From: Streptomyces cellulosae
GTDB taxonomy: Bacteria > Actinomycetota > Actinomycetes > Streptomycetales > Streptomycetaceae
Length of the DNA: 64,000 nucleotides
Assembly: GCA_014655195.1 (NCBI GenBank)
Contig: BNBH01000002.1
Location: 1-64,000 of the forward strand
Reading direction: 5' to 3'
In this document: in pieces, positions 19,908-28,829 of the stretch
Layout: every line of letters begins with the position of its first letter
Numbering within the stretch: position 1 is the first letter of the stretch
Made by a program: the position numbers and the translations under genes
The notes under the pieces: model-generated
Database searches by the model: none
The model's input: the letters and a program-made list of their open reading frames with translations, nothing else
Told to the model about the DNA's origin: nothing

Positions 19908-20657
19908 TCACTGGAACCGCGCTCGCAGGGCGGTAGCACGAATAGACTGTTCTACCCAAATGACCTTTCCGTTCACGGTGTACCGTGTTCCCCAACGTTG
20001 GGCGAGCTGGGCGACCAGGAACAGGCCTCGCCCGCCCTCATCCGTGCTCTTGGCCCGCCGCAAACGCGGGGACGTGCTGCTGCAGTCAGAGACTTCGCAT
20101 ATGAGAGCACGGTCGAAGATCAGCCGCAGCTCACTCGGCTGCGCCGCGTACCGGATCGCATTGGTCGCCAATTCACTGACGAGCAGTTCCGTGGTGAAGT
20201 CCAGCTCCTCGAGGTCCCATTCGGACAGCTGGCGAGCGGCTTCCTGACGCAGGCGGGACACGGCGGCGGGATCGTCGGGCAGTTCCCAGCGCGCGATGTA
20301 CCGGTCGTCCAGGGACCGCGTCCGAGCGACGAGCAGAGCAATGTCATCGCTCCGCTGAGCAGGCACCAGCGCATCGACCAGGGCTCGGCATGTCTCGATG
20401 GGCGATCCGTGGGTTCCGCCGAGAAGTCGCCGCATTCGGTCGAGCCCGGTCCCGATGTCGCGGTTCCGGCGTTCGATGAGGCCGTCGGTGTAGAGGACCA
20501 GCTGGCTTCCCTCGGGAAGACGGATGTCGAGTGTCTCGAACGGCAGGCCGTATGACTGCGGTGGGCATTGTGGCCAACCCTGCCTCCGGCCGGGACATCC
20601 GGCGGCTTGTATCCGGCGCATCGGTTTTCCCGACAGCCGAGAAGGGCCTGCGGCCAT
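19908..20657 (-). pseudogene. C-terminal remnant of a SpoIIE phosphatase/ATPase protein
   Basis: The readable family part begins around 20560 with GSQLVLYTDGLIERRNRD, the last block of a PP2C/SpoIIE phosphatase. It continues through a complete HATPase_c domain (TELLVSELATNAIRYA, ICEVSDCSSTSPRLRR, GRGLFLVAQLAQRWG). The N-terminal phosphatase half, PAS/GAF parts and a convincing start are missing. The upstream sequence joins a DUF4365 fragment. Looks like a chromosomal gene cut at the left edge of the accessory region. Confidence 0.75.
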
Positions 20658-20679
20658 GGCGTGCTCTTCGCCGGCCGGT

Positions 20680-20935
20680 TCCGCACGGCCGGTTTGGCTG
20701 GAATGCCCCAGTTTCCGTTGCGAAGAAAAGTTCTGCCGCTCTTCACTTGAATGGCGATTGTCTGCCCGGTAATCTCTCCGTTTTCCGTCAGGTCGACGAG
20801 TAGATCTTTTCCGAAGTCGTTCGCGGTATCTACTTCCTGCACCACGCAGTCACGAGCTTCCAAAAAATTCCGCAGAGTGTTAACTCCCGCGCGTTCGGTA
20901 GCCTTCGTGCTTCGCAGTTTCTTGCGTGGGGGCAT
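20680..20935 (-). pseudogene. Truncated DUF4365 protein (N-terminal part)
   Basis: From the ATG at 20935 about 80 residues match the N-terminus of DUF4365 (ERAGVNTLRNFLEARDCVVQEVDTANDFGKDLLVDL, IAIQVKSGRTFLRNGNWGIPAK), a nuclease-like domain found in defence and mobile contexts. Similarity stops near 20680. The frame then runs into the unrelated phosphatase remnant in another frame. Local GC is clearly lower than the flanks, a sign of foreign origin. Confidence 0.65.
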
Positions 20936-21048
20936 TGCTCATCCTGAGTGGTAGGCCGAGCACCTCGGACCTGAGAATGACACTTAGCTTTGAGGGATGT
21001 AAGCGGTTTTGGTCAGGTCGGCGTCGCGGCCTTTACGGTGGAGGCCAT

Positions 21049-21351
21049 TCAGTTGGGAGACGTGGAGGACGCTGCACCAGGCAGGGGCAGCTGACCGCCG
21101 AGCAGGGCACGTATGGCCTCCTCCAAGATGGCCACCGTCCGGCGCAGTTCGTGGTTCTCCTGCGCCTTCTCGTCATCCCGGTCGGGGCTGGCCTCGAAGG
21201 CGGCGTCCATAGCGCGCAGCCGCTCGTCGAGGGTGTCTTCCGGAGGCGGCGTGTGTCCGAGGGCGGCCATGCGCGCGTTGCGCTCGGCGAGCCACTCGGC
21301 GAGCTTTCCGCGCTGCTCGTGGGTGAGGCCGTCGGTCGGCTGGTCATCCAT
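21049..21351 (-). CDS. Hypothetical protein downstream of the relaxase
   Basis: 100 aa, hydrophilic, helix-rich, with a coiled-coil-like stretch (DRDDEKAQENHELRRTVAILEEAIRALL). The start lies 18 nt after the relaxase stop on the same strand, so probably the last gene of the transfer transcript. No family recognised. Confidence 0.6.
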   Translation of the reverse strand: MDDQPTDGLTHEQRGKLAEWLAERNARMAALGHTPPPEDTLDERLRAMDAAFEASPDRDDEKAQENHELRRTVAILEEAIRALLGGQLPLPGAASSTSPN

Positions 21352-21369
21352 TGTTCCTTCTCCTTCCTG

Positions 21370-24300
21370 CTAGCTCCTCGGACCCCGGCGTGGGCCCGGG
21401 CCCGGGCCGGGGCGCTGTTGACGCTGCTGCTCGTCCTCGGCCGCCCGGCGGGTTTGCCGGGTGGCCGCAGATCTGCGGGGGGAGCCCGGCTCGCCAGTCG
21501 GTGGCAGACCGCGCCGGGCGCGCTCGGTGCCGCGCAGCGCGCTCAGTTCGGCGAGAGGCTGCTGGATTCGCGAGCGTTGGAACAGCACCAGGGCGTTGTG
21601 TAGCTCGGTCCACTGTGCGCGCAGCTCGGGCTCCTCCGGGCTCTCGCCGAGAGGGTCGTCCGCGTCAGTCTGGTGCAGCATGCGCCATGCCGCCAAGGCG
21701 GTTACCAGTTGCCGCCATTGGGTCCTTTGCTCGTCGTCCTCCGCGTCGGGAGCGGGGATCTGCAGGAGCCATTCCTCCGGCGGTTCCTGGCCGTCCACGA
21801 CCAGACGCAAGGCGACGTCGGCGAACGCTGCGGCAGCGGCCGTAACCGCCTGCCTGTCGTCGGCATCGGGGAAGCGGGCCTCCAGCAGGCGGTGGCGGAA
21901 GTTCTCCGCGCTGCGCGCGGCGATACGCATGCCGGCGCCTGGGGCTTCGGGCCGGGCGCGGGCGGCGGCCCACGCCCTGGTGCGCCGGCCGACCTCGTCG
22001 ATCCGATCCTGGAGGGTCGCCCAGGCGTGGGCGTCGCGGGGGTCCTCGGGCTGCTCGCCGATGCCCTCGACGGCGTCCTCCAGGCCGTGCCGGACCCGCC
22101 AGGCATCCGCCAGCGCCGCGGTGCGCTCCCACAGCGCACGAAGCTCGGTGCCCGTACTCGGGACAGGGCCCAGCATGCGGGCCCAGGCTGGGGGGTTGGC
22201 GGCCAGCAGCGCACCGTTCTGCTCCAGACGCTGGGAGAGCACGATGCGGCGCTCGACCAGGTGGGCGCGCCAGGCTTCGGGGATGTCGGCGTCCCGTACG
22301 GCGGCCGAGGGAGCAAGCCAGTCCGGGAGCGGGCCGGAGTTGTCCGGCACCGGGACGGGGCCGTGGGGGAGCTGGTCGCGCAGGCGCCGCTCGGCGCGGA
22401 TTCGCTCGGCGAGGATTTCGGCGCGACGCAGTCGCTGGCGGGCCTCGTCCTGCCGGTGCAGGTTGGCGGTCAGCTCGCGGCGGGTGACCTCGACCGGCTG
22501 GCGGGCCGTGTGGCTGGCGCCGCGCCGGGGCTCGCGCTGCCAGTCCTCGCGCATGCGGTCGAGAGGGCGCATATCCCGCCGCAGCTTCTGCTCGCGGCGC
22601 AGCTCGGCGAGTTCCGCGGCGGCGGTGCGCTCGGCGGCCTGATCGCCTTCGAGGGCGGTGCGGCGCATGCGGCGCCGGGCGTCGGCGACGGCAGCGGCGA
22701 GGTCGGCGCGGGTGAGGTGACCGTGCGGCCGACGCGGCCACGCCGGGTGCGGCAGGCCGCTCACGACGACATGGCGAGGTTGGCCGGCCACCGCCGCATC
22801 GGCGCGGTGCAGTTCGTCCAGCGCCTCGTGCCGCAGGCGCTCGGCGCGCTCCAGAAGGCGGTCGAGCAGCTGCTCGTCGAGGTGCTTGAGCGGTCGGCTG
22901 CGGCCCGGGTCCGACTCCCGTTCGGCGGCACGCTCGGCGGCAGCGCGGCCCTCTTCCACCCGGGCGTCGATGCGCCAGGACAGCACCGCAGCGACGTCCT
23001 CGGCGTCGGCGAAGTCGCGTTCGCCGTACGCGGCGGCGAGCAACCGGGCGGCGTCCCAGCCTTCGGCTTCCGCCTTCTTCAGCGAGCGCTCGACTGCGGA
23101 CCAGGCGTCGGAGGCGATGAACGCCTCGGCAGCGCCGCCCAGGACGCGCCGGGCGAGATTCTTGATGCGGTGGCTGACCGCGCGGGCGTGGACGTCGGTG
23201 TACTCGGCGGCGAGCTGGCCGATGCTGTAGGCACGGTCCTGCTCGGCCTGGATGGTCTCGTGCGCGGAGACCGATCCGCGGTTGCTACGTGCGACGGTGT
23301 CGAGCACGTCGCGCATGCTCTGGCCCTCGTCCGCAACCACGTGCAGCCGGTTCGACAGACGCCCGCGGGTGGCCATGACGTACGCGGACTCCCGGCTGGT
23401 CCTGGCAGTGATCAGACCGTGCGCGGTCGCCACCGTCAGGCCCTGCGCGCGGTGCACAGTGGAGGCGTAGCCGAGTTCAGCGTGCCGTCGCAGGTAGGAG
23501 GCCGGGAGCACGACACGGCCGCCGTGGCCGGTGTGCCGGACGGTGGCGTTGCCCCCCTGGTCGAGGGCTTCGATGCGCCACTGGTCGCCGTTCTTCACGA
23601 AGTCCAGGCCTGCGTTGACCGTCAGACGGCGCTGGTTCTTCCGGGTGACGATCAGGTCGCCGACGGCCGCCTGCAGGTCGTCGCGCAGGGCGGTGGAGCG
23701 GGTCAGGTCCAGGCGGCCGGAGGCGATCTGGAACGCCTGGGCGCGCAGGTTGAGTTCGCGGACGGCATCGGTGTCGTCGGCCATCATCAGCGAGTGCAGG
23801 CCGGCCTCGGTGTCGGTCTGCCAGGCGGCGAACACCGAGTCCAGCATCTCCTGCGGGCCGCCACCGACGATCCTGCCCTGGGCGAGATGCCAGGTCCACG
23901 CGTCGGCTGGATCGCCGTCGCGCAGCGCCAAGGTGGCCTCCGCTTCCCCGCCGGTGTGGAAGCGGTGCAACTGCTCCAGTTCGACCGCGCCGACCTCGCG
24001 GGCCACCAGCCGCAGGGCGCCGCCGGACTCCACCGCGCCGAGCTGCGCGGGGTCGCCGATCAGGCGGACCAGGGCGCCGGCTGCTTCGGCCTCGGCGACG
24101 ATCCGGGCGAGGTTGCGGGTTCCGGCCATGCCCGCCTCGTCGACGACGATGACGTCGCCCGAACGGAGCTGGAAGGCGTCCTTGACCCTGCGTGCTTCGG
24201 CGAGCCGGTCGCGCTGAGCGATCCAGCTGTGCATCGTGTGGGCGACGGTGCCCAGGTCTTCCTCCATGACCTTCGCCGCCCGGCTGGACGGGGCCAGAGG

Positions 24301-26148
24301 TATGAGGCGTCCGCCGCCGGCGGTGACGGCGTCGCGCACCAACTGCAGGGCAGTGGTCTTGCCCGAGCCGGCCGGACCGATGCCGACGACGACCAGCTTG
24401 TCGGAGCAGGCGAACGCCTGGGCCAGGCGACGCTGGCCGGGGTCGAGCGGGGGCCCGCCGAAGCGGTCGGCGATGGCGGTGAAACGGTCGGTGCCCAGCA
24501 GCGGGATGACCGAGGTACGCGCGGCGTTCAGGATGCGGGACTCGGCCGCCAGGACTTCGCTGGAGGTGTAGAGCCGGGACTCGCGGCGCCGGTAGATGCT
24601 GCTGCCGTCGGCGCGTAGCAAGGGCGCGAAGGGTTGGTGGAGCTCCGGGGGAGTCAGGTCGATCGAGCCGTGCGCGATCACCTGCCGGGTGATCCGCTCA
24701 GCCAGCCCCCGGGTGTCGCCACGGCCCCGGGTCAGGCGAACGACATGGCGCCGGGCCTCGGCGAGCACATGCCGCTCACCCCACACCGAGCGCTCGGAGG
24801 AGACCTCCTGCAGCACGTCCCGCGCGGCCCGCTCGACGTCGACCGCGGCGGCCGGGTCCTGATCCGTGGCCGAGCGGCGGGCGATGGCACGCAGGTGCTC
24901 CACCAAGCCGTCGATCCGCGCGGCGCCGAACAGCGCGATGGCCTCCTCACGCCAGGCCGCGCGCAGATCCGACAGGGCACGCGCCTTCTTCTTGTGCGGC
25001 CTGGACATCTGCGCGGCCTGCTGGATGAGGGCCATGCGGGCCCCGGTGTCGGGCTCCTTGCCATACCGGCGCCGGTACTGCTGAAGCAGCTTGTCCAAGT
25101 CCTTGCGGATGTCCTGGGCCCGCTTGGAGAACGCCTCGATCAGGTCGTCGTCCAGGCCGCTGATGGCCATCACGGGCCGCTTGCCGGGGGTGACCTCCCG
25201 CTCCTCAGCCTGTACTCCGAGTCGGCGGCACAACTCCTCGACCACGCGCTGGTTGTACAGCTCGCTGGCCGCAACTCCCATCGCGTACAGCAGCTTGCCG
25301 TCGATGCTGCGCCACTTGCCATCCAGCCCGCGGACCTTGTTGGCGACGACGACGTGGTCGTGTAGCAGCGGATCGCCGCGGCGGCTGTCGTAGTGCCGGT
25401 AGCGGGCGGCTATCAGGCCGCCGCGCACGTCTTCCTGCGCGATGCCGTTGATGCCGGTGCGGGTCGCCAGCGCGTTCTCCTCGATCCAGGCGAGCGTCTC
25501 GGCGATGGCCTGCTCGTGGGCGGCCTGCACCTCAAGACGGGTTTCCTCATCGCCCAGCGCCCACAGGACGGAGCCGTACTTGTTGCGGAACACCAGGTCG
25601 TAGCCCGCGACCGCTTGGCGACCACAGGAGGTGTTGGCGCTGATGTAGCGGCTGAGTTCCTCGGCGTCCTTCGGGGCCCGACCGAAGTCCTCGCGGAAGG
25701 CTATGGCGCCGACACGCCCACGTATGCGCTTGCGCTCGGCGTCGGTCGCCTCGCGTCTCTCGCGCGTCTCGAAGTCCTGGATCGCATCCTGGATCAGGGC
25801 GGCGAGCGGGCCTTCCGTCTGCTCGTACTGGTAGTACCGCCGGCCGAGCCGGGCCTGTCGCACGGCGGCGGCCGGACTGAGCCCCTGGCCCTGGGCCTCG
25901 GCGATAATGCGGTCGGCGTCCGGGTGCAGACCCTCACCGAACAGGGCCTTCATCTGGGCCTCGGTGACGGTGCCTTGGACGCCAAGTTCGTCGGCCCCGC
26001 CGCCAACCCAGACGCCGGGCGGGTTGCCATCGGCCGTGTAGTAGTCGCTCAGTTCACGCTTGCCCGACCGGCGTTCGTCGCCGGTGGCAATTTCACGTGT
26101 GTAGTACAGGTAACCATCCCCAGCGCTGAGCTTGTGGATGGTCATCAT
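21370..26148 (-). CDS. traA: MobF-family conjugative relaxase/helicase (TraA)
   Basis: 1592 aa. The N-terminal TrwC-like relaxase has catalytic tyrosines in GDGYLYYTREIA (~12-17) and the metal His triad region RHYDSRRGDPLLHDHVVVAN (~250-270). The central RecD-like helicase has Walker A GPAGSGKTT (~592) and Walker B VIVVDEAGM (~669), with later motif ASTVHRAQGLT. The long Arg/Glu-rich C-terminal region is probably coiled coil. Nicks at oriT and unwinds the transferred strand. No TraB/FtsK pump or type IV secretion genes are in the window. The start could also be the second Met. Confidence 0.92.
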   Translation of the reverse strand: MMTIHKLSAGDGYLYYTREIATGDERRSGKRELSDYYTADGNPPGVWVGGGADELGVQGTVTEAQMKALFGEGLHPDADRIIAEAQGQGLSPAAAVRQARLGRRYYQYEQTEGPLAALIQDAIQDFETRERREATDAERKRIRGRVGAIAFREDFGRAPKDAEELSRYISANTSCGRQAVAGYDLVFRNKYGSVLWALGDEETRLEVQAAHEQAIAETLAWIEENALATRTGINGIAQEDVRGGLIAARYRHYDSRRGDPLLHDHVVVANKVRGLDGKWRSIDGKLLYAMGVAASELYNQRVVEELCRRLGVQAEEREVTPGKRPVMAISGLDDDLIEAFSKRAQDIRKDLDKLLQQYRRRYGKEPDTGARMALIQQAAQMSRPHKKKARALSDLRAAWREEAIALFGAARIDGLVEHLRAIARRSATDQDPAAAVDVERAARDVLQEVSSERSVWGERHVLAEARRHVVRLTRGRGDTRGLAERITRQVIAHGSIDLTPPELHQPFAPLLRADGSSIYRRRESRLYTSSEVLAAESRILNAARTSVIPLLGTDRFTAIADRFGGPPLDPGQRRLAQAFACSDKLVVVGIGPAGSGKTTALQLVRDAVTAGGGRLIPLAPSSRAAKVMEEDLGTVAHTMHSWIAQRDRLAEARRVKDAFQLRSGDVIVVDEAGMAGTRNLARIVAEAEAAGALVRLIGDPAQLGAVESGGALRLVAREVGAVELEQLHRFHTGGEAEATLALRDGDPADAWTWHLAQGRIVGGGPQEMLDSVFAAWQTDTEAGLHSLMMADDTDAVRELNLRAQAFQIASGRLDLTRSTALRDDLQAAVGDLIVTRKNQRRLTVNAGLDFVKNGDQWRIEALDQGGNATVRHTGHGGRVVLPASYLRRHAELGYASTVHRAQGLTVATAHGLITARTSRESAYVMATRGRLSNRLHVVADEGQSMRDVLDTVARSNRGSVSAHETIQAEQDRAYSIGQLAAEYTDVHARAVSHRIKNLARRVLGGAAEAFIASDAWSAVERSLKKAEAEGWDAARLLAAAYGERDFADAEDVAAVLSWRIDARVEEGRAAAERAAERESDPGRSRPLKHLDEQLLDRLLERAERLRHEALDELHRADAAVAGQPRHVVVSGLPHPAWPRRPHGHLTRADLAAAVADARRRMRRTALEGDQAAERTAAAELAELRREQKLRRDMRPLDRMREDWQREPRRGASHTARQPVEVTRRELTANLHRQDEARQRLRRAEILAERIRAERRLRDQLPHGPVPVPDNSGPLPDWLAPSAAVRDADIPEAWRAHLVERRIVLSQRLEQNGALLAANPPAWARMLGPVPSTGTELRALWERTAALADAWRVRHGLEDAVEGIGEQPEDPRDAHAWATLQDRIDEVGRRTRAWAAARARPEAPGAGMRIAARSAENFRHRLLEARFPDADDRQAVTAAAAAFADVALRLVVDGQEPPEEWLLQIPAPDAEDDEQRTQWRQLVTALAAWRMLHQTDADDPLGESPEEPELRAQWTELHNALVLFQRSRIQQPLAELSALRGTERARRGLPPTGEPGSPRRSAATRQTRRAAEDEQQRQQRPGPGPGPRRGPRS

Positions 26149-26291
26149 GCGCTCAGCCTACCTTGTGACATTGTGAATGCAAGAGCTTCGACCGCGCCAA
26201 CGGCGCGGTCGGGTGGAGTGAGTTGGGGAAGGCGAGGAACGAGCCGGCCAACGAGCAATCCCGGCCGTGCCGTGGCGCGGTCCGCGCAGCG

Positions 26292-26411
26292 GTGGTGGTT
26301 GTCCCCAGGGGCGCTCTCCTGAGCGGCCCTGGGGACAACCACCACGTTTTGGTTTTCCACAAGGGGTGATCCGGGCTGTCCGGGAGCGAACCTCCGACTC
26401 GCGGACAGCCC
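26292..26411. other. Candidate origin of transfer (oriT)
   Basis: The 348-bp gap between the relaxase and the divergent accessory gene holds two strong inverted repeats. The first is a perfect 19-bp pair (26292-26310 and 26327-26345; an inner GCGCTC/GAGCGG extension has one mismatch). The second is GGGCTGTCCG at 26373-26382 with CGGACAGCCC at 26402-26411. A short AT-richer spacer (ACGTTTTGGTTTTCC) lies between them. Position next to a MobF relaxase and the pattern of inverted repeats fit an oriT. The first repeat could instead be a terminator. Confidence 0.5.
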
Positions 26412-26496
26412 GCCAGACGGCTGGTCAACTCGCCGTAGCAGCGGCCGTTGTGTGGGGACCACAATGACTGTGTACCTACCGATGGGGAGGGCATCC

Positions 26497-26979
26497 ATGG
26501 CAGAGCGGAGGACCACCCGCCAGCTCAAAGCGAGGGAGAAGGCTCGGGCCCGCACGGCGGAGCGCCGGCAGCGCGAGCAGCAGTTGGAGGACCTGGCGAC
26601 TGCCTGGTTCGAGGCAGAGGACGAGATAGCCGACAAGGAGTCCGCGGCCGAGGAGAAGATCAGGAAGTACACCGAGAAGGTGCGCGGGGAGGTGGAGAAG
26701 GAGACGGGGAAGCTCCGGGAGCAGATGAACGACGTCGTGGGCAAGATGCTGGCGCTCACCGGCGTGCGGTCCGTGGCGGAGCGCCTGGGCGTGCCCGAGG
26801 CCGCGGTACGCGAGATCAAGGCGTCCTTGGACGGCGCCGCGAGCGCTCCGGCGAGCGCAGGATCGCCGTCGTCGCCGACGCCCGTGGTGGCGCCGTCGCC
26901 GTCGGTGCCGCCGCCATCTCCGGTGCCAGCCGTCGAGACGTCCGCTCAGTCAGATGAGTCAGTGGCCCTGCCCGGCTGA
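26497..26979 (+). CDS. Coiled-coil protein, probable mobilisation accessory factor
   Basis: 160 aa. Residues 1-100 are a highly charged long helix (RQLKAREKARARTAERRQREQQ onward). A short HTH-like segment follows (LTGVRSVAERLGVPEAAVREIKASL), then a Pro/Ser/Val-rich tail. ATG 26497 has GGGGAGG at 26484-26490 and is preferred over upstream in-frame ATGs. It is divergent from the relaxase across the candidate oriT, a usual place for relaxosome accessory proteins. No family assigned with certainty. Confidence 0.6.
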   Translation: MAERRTTRQLKAREKARARTAERRQREQQLEDLATAWFEAEDEIADKESAAEEKIRKYTEKVRGEVEKETGKLREQMNDVVGKMLALTGVRSVAERLGVPEAAVREIKASLDGAASAPASAGSPSSPTPVVAPSPSVPPPSPVPAVETSAQSDESVALPG

Positions 26980-27051
26980 TGCACACGCACCGCGACCCTC
27001 GTCCTGACTGTTACCGGTCCAGGTCGGGGGTCGCGGCGTGTGCGGCGTGTG

Positions 27052-27420
27052 TCACCGGGTTCCGGGCGCCGGTGGAGTCACCCAGGAGCTCGGGTTGAGC
27101 TGGCCAGGTGCGGGCGCGGCCGGAGGAGCCGTTACCGGGCTGGTGTACTGCTGTTGGGGGACGTAATACCCCGTCGGCCGACCCGGGTCGGCCGGCCGGT
27201 GTATCCACCGGATCTTGGCGCCTGCGGTCAGTTCGGTGCGCCACGGGTGGTCGGTGCTGAAGAGGATCCAGAGCGGTTCGCCGTCGCGGGTCGTCTTCTC
27301 GTAGCGTGCGAGGCGGAACCCAACCTGGCTGCCGTCAGGGGTGTCCACTTCGATCGTCATGCCGATCCAGCCGAGATCGAGATCCTCGATCGGCGTCTCC
27401 GTCATTCTGCTGCGCGTCAC
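27052..27420 (-). CDS. Hypothetical protein
   Basis: 122 aa. A beta-rich N-terminal domain (IGMTIEVDTPDGSQVGFRLARYEKT) is followed by a Pro/Gln/Ala-rich tail. GTG start at 27420 with AAAGGGGAG four bases upstream. Not recognised. Belongs to the row of small leftward element genes. Confidence 0.6.
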   Translation of the reverse strand: MTRSRMTETPIEDLDLGWIGMTIEVDTPDGSQVGFRLARYEKTTRDGEPLWILFSTDHPWRTELTAGAKIRWIHRPADPGRPTGYYVPQQQYTSPVTAPPAAPAPGQLNPSSWVTPPAPGTR

Positions 27421-27521
27421 GGGCTCCCCTTTCCCTCGGGCACGTGATGCTGTTCGCGCTGATCAAGCGTGACAGTACCTCGGCCCAGGGACATGATGCA
27501 GCGCGCATTACGACATCCACG

Positions 27522-27566
27522 CCTCGGGGCCTGGGGACACCGTGCCGGTGTCCCCAGGCCCCGAGG
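27522..27566. terminator. 20-bp perfect hairpin
   Basis: Arms 27522-27541 and 27547-27566, 5-nt loop. Lies just after the stop of the leftward gene ending at 27586. It shares the GTCCCCAGG core with the candidate oriT repeat at 26.3 kb. Confidence 0.75.
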
Positions 27567-27585
27567 GCTGCGGTCGTGGCGGCGG

Positions 27586-28035
27586 CTACGCCTGCTGGCC
27601 GTCGGCGGTGCGCGGGATCATCACATACAGCGTGTCGGCGAAGTCGTTGAGATGAAAAGGCTTTTCGTCGGAGTCTTCTGGGCCGGTGACCTCGCGGCCG
27701 ATGGCGGTGATGTGCAACGCGGTGCGTCCGGTGTGTTGCGCGGAGATGGTGAACATGGCGCAGTCCGGACTGCACGCCCCGCACGCCGGGGAGGGGTCGG
27801 CGTACCGAGGAATGTGGGACTGCAATGTTGCGCGGCCGGGCTGCTGGTCGTCCAGCTGGAAGGCGCCCAGGATCACGTCACCCTGGCGGAGCTGGTCGGC
27901 TCGTACGATGCGGGCGGTGCTGGCGTCCAGGCCGGGCAGCGGGTGCGGGTAGGTGGCCAGGTATGCCGCGATGAACAGGTCCGTGCCGGGGCCGCCGGCG
28001 AGGTTGCTGCTGGTCGGACGGATCGTGTCGTCCAG
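27586..28035 (-). CDS. Hypothetical protein, start uncertain
   Basis: About 150 aa starting in the segment LDDTIRPTSSNLAGGPGTDLFIAAYL and ending VMIPRTADGQQA. Contains CGACSPDCAMF, a possible Cys pair. No ATG/GTG is well placed. A CTG at 28035 has GGAGG about 11 nt upstream. Alternatively the reading continues from the upstream gene through a frameshift near 28036. Not recognised. Confidence 0.45.
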   Translation of the reverse strand: MDDTIRPTSSNLAGGPGTDLFIAAYLATYPHPLPGLDASTARIVRADQLRQGDVILGAFQLDDQQPGRATLQSHIPRYADPSPACGACSPDCAMFTISAQHTGRTALHITAIGREVTGPEDSDEKPFHLNDFADTLYVMIPRTADGQQA

Positions 28036-28196
28036 CGCAGGTCTACCTCCACGGTGGTCTCGCCGTCGGTACGGACCTCGAAGGCGGGTGGGAAGGCTTC
28101 GGGATCGCGCAGCATGTCCCACGCCTCCTTCGCGGCGCTCAGCGGGTCGTCGGCGCAGACGTCCTCGTTCGTCCAGCAGACCTGGTACGTGGTCAT
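27873..28196 (-). CDS. Small hypothetical protein, possibly frameshifted after residue ~53
   Basis: Starts MTTYQVCWTNEDVCADDPLSAAKEA with GAGAGGAG upstream. The first ~53 residues resemble small actinobacterial proteins of ~60 aa that end after a VDL-type strand. Here the frame stays open for another ~54 low-complexity residues that overlap the next gene. The natural C-terminus has probably been lost by a point or frameshift mutation. Confidence 0.5.
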   Translation of the reverse strand: MTTYQVCWTNEDVCADDPLSAAKEAWDMLRDPEAFPPAFEVRTDGETTVEVDLRWTTRSVRPAATSPAAPARTCSSRHTWPPTRTRCPAWTPAPPASYEPTSSARVT

Positions 28197-28241
28197 GTCC
28201 GGCTCCTCTCGGGTGTCAGTGGCGTGCTGTTGGTGGCGGAG

Positions 28242-28271
28242 CCGCCGGGAACTTGCCCTGTCCCTCGGCGG
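28242..28271 (-). promoter_or_regulatory. AGGGCAA-loop leader hairpin (copy G)
   Basis: RNA (minus strand) GGGAC-AGGGCAA-GUUCC inside an outer CCGCC/GGCGG helix, followed by CUCCGCCACC. The stem differs from other copies but still pairs. Located ~50 nt before the start at 28196. See the copy at 36433 for the motif description. Confidence 0.6.
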
Positions 28272-28322
28272 TGTCCGGGAGCCACGGTGGGATCCAACCT
28301 GCGCTGTGGCTCCAGGGGCGGG

Positions 28323-28354
28323 GCCGGGGCGGCGCGACCGCGCGCCGCCCCGGC
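28323..28354. terminator. 14-bp hairpin after the gene ending at 28364
   Basis: GCCGGGGCGGCGCG and its complement, loop ACCG, ten bases beyond the stop codon of the leftward gene. Confidence 0.75.
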
Positions 28355-28363
28355 TGGCGTGGA

Positions 28364-28681
28364 TCAGTAGATGAGGAAGGACTCCGGGTTCTGGCGGGCC
28401 ATCGTCAGGAGGGCAGCGTCAGGGCCGCCCTTGGCCATGATCAGCTCACCGGCGAGCACGTCGATCTCGTGCTCGGTGAGCGCCCGGACACCGGACTGCT
28501 CCAGGAACTCGTCGATCGTGTCGAGAACGTCGTCGGGGTGGGTGAAGTGCTCGACCAGGCCATGGATTCCGGCTGGTTCGCCGCCCTTCCACAGCTGCAC
28601 GGACAGGGTGCGCAGCACCGGGTCGAAGACCGGCACGATACGGGTGCTCTCGTCCAGGTCGATTGCGTTGCCGTAGGCCAT
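28364..28681 (-). CDS. Hypothetical acidic protein
   Basis: 105 aa, acidic and helix-rich (VEHFTHPDDVLDTIDEFLEQSGVRALTEHEIDVLAGELIMAKG). Preceded by its own promoter and leader hairpin and followed by a terminator, so probably monocistronic. Not recognised. Confidence 0.65.
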   Translation of the reverse strand: MAYGNAIDLDESTRIVPVFDPVLRTLSVQLWKGGEPAGIHGLVEHFTHPDDVLDTIDEFLEQSGVRALTEHEIDVLAGELIMAKGGPDAALLTMARQNPESFLIY

Positions 28682-28723
28682 CGCCTCTGCATTCCCTTCG
28701 GATCGGATTGGTGGTGGAGTGCC

Positions 28724-28742
28724 GGGGGCTTGCCCTGCCCCC
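28724..28742 (-). promoter_or_regulatory. AGGGCAA-loop leader hairpin (copy F)
   Basis: RNA GGGGGC-AGGGCAA-GCCCCC followed by CACUCCACCACCAA, about 40 nt before the start at 28681. Confidence 0.7.
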
Positions 28743-28756
28743 TTTAGGCATAGGTA

Positions 28757-28783
28757 AATCTATCTCTTGAGTGGAGGAGTCAA
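28757..28783 (-). promoter_or_regulatory. Promoter for the gene at 28681
   Basis: Leftward TTGACT (28778-28783) and TAGATT (28757-28762) with a short 15-bp spacer, inside the conserved GATAGATTTACCTATG sequence shared with the promoters at 31150 and 36465. Confidence 0.5.
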
Positions 28784-28829
28784 CCGTTCTCTCTTGTTGG
28801 TCAGCTGCGCGGATTTGCTGCGGGAACGG

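Noticed and set aside
26292..26345. Simple terminator for the relaxase or accessory gene
   Set aside because: It lies upstream of both divergent genes, where a terminator is not expected, so an oriT role was preferred, though not proven.
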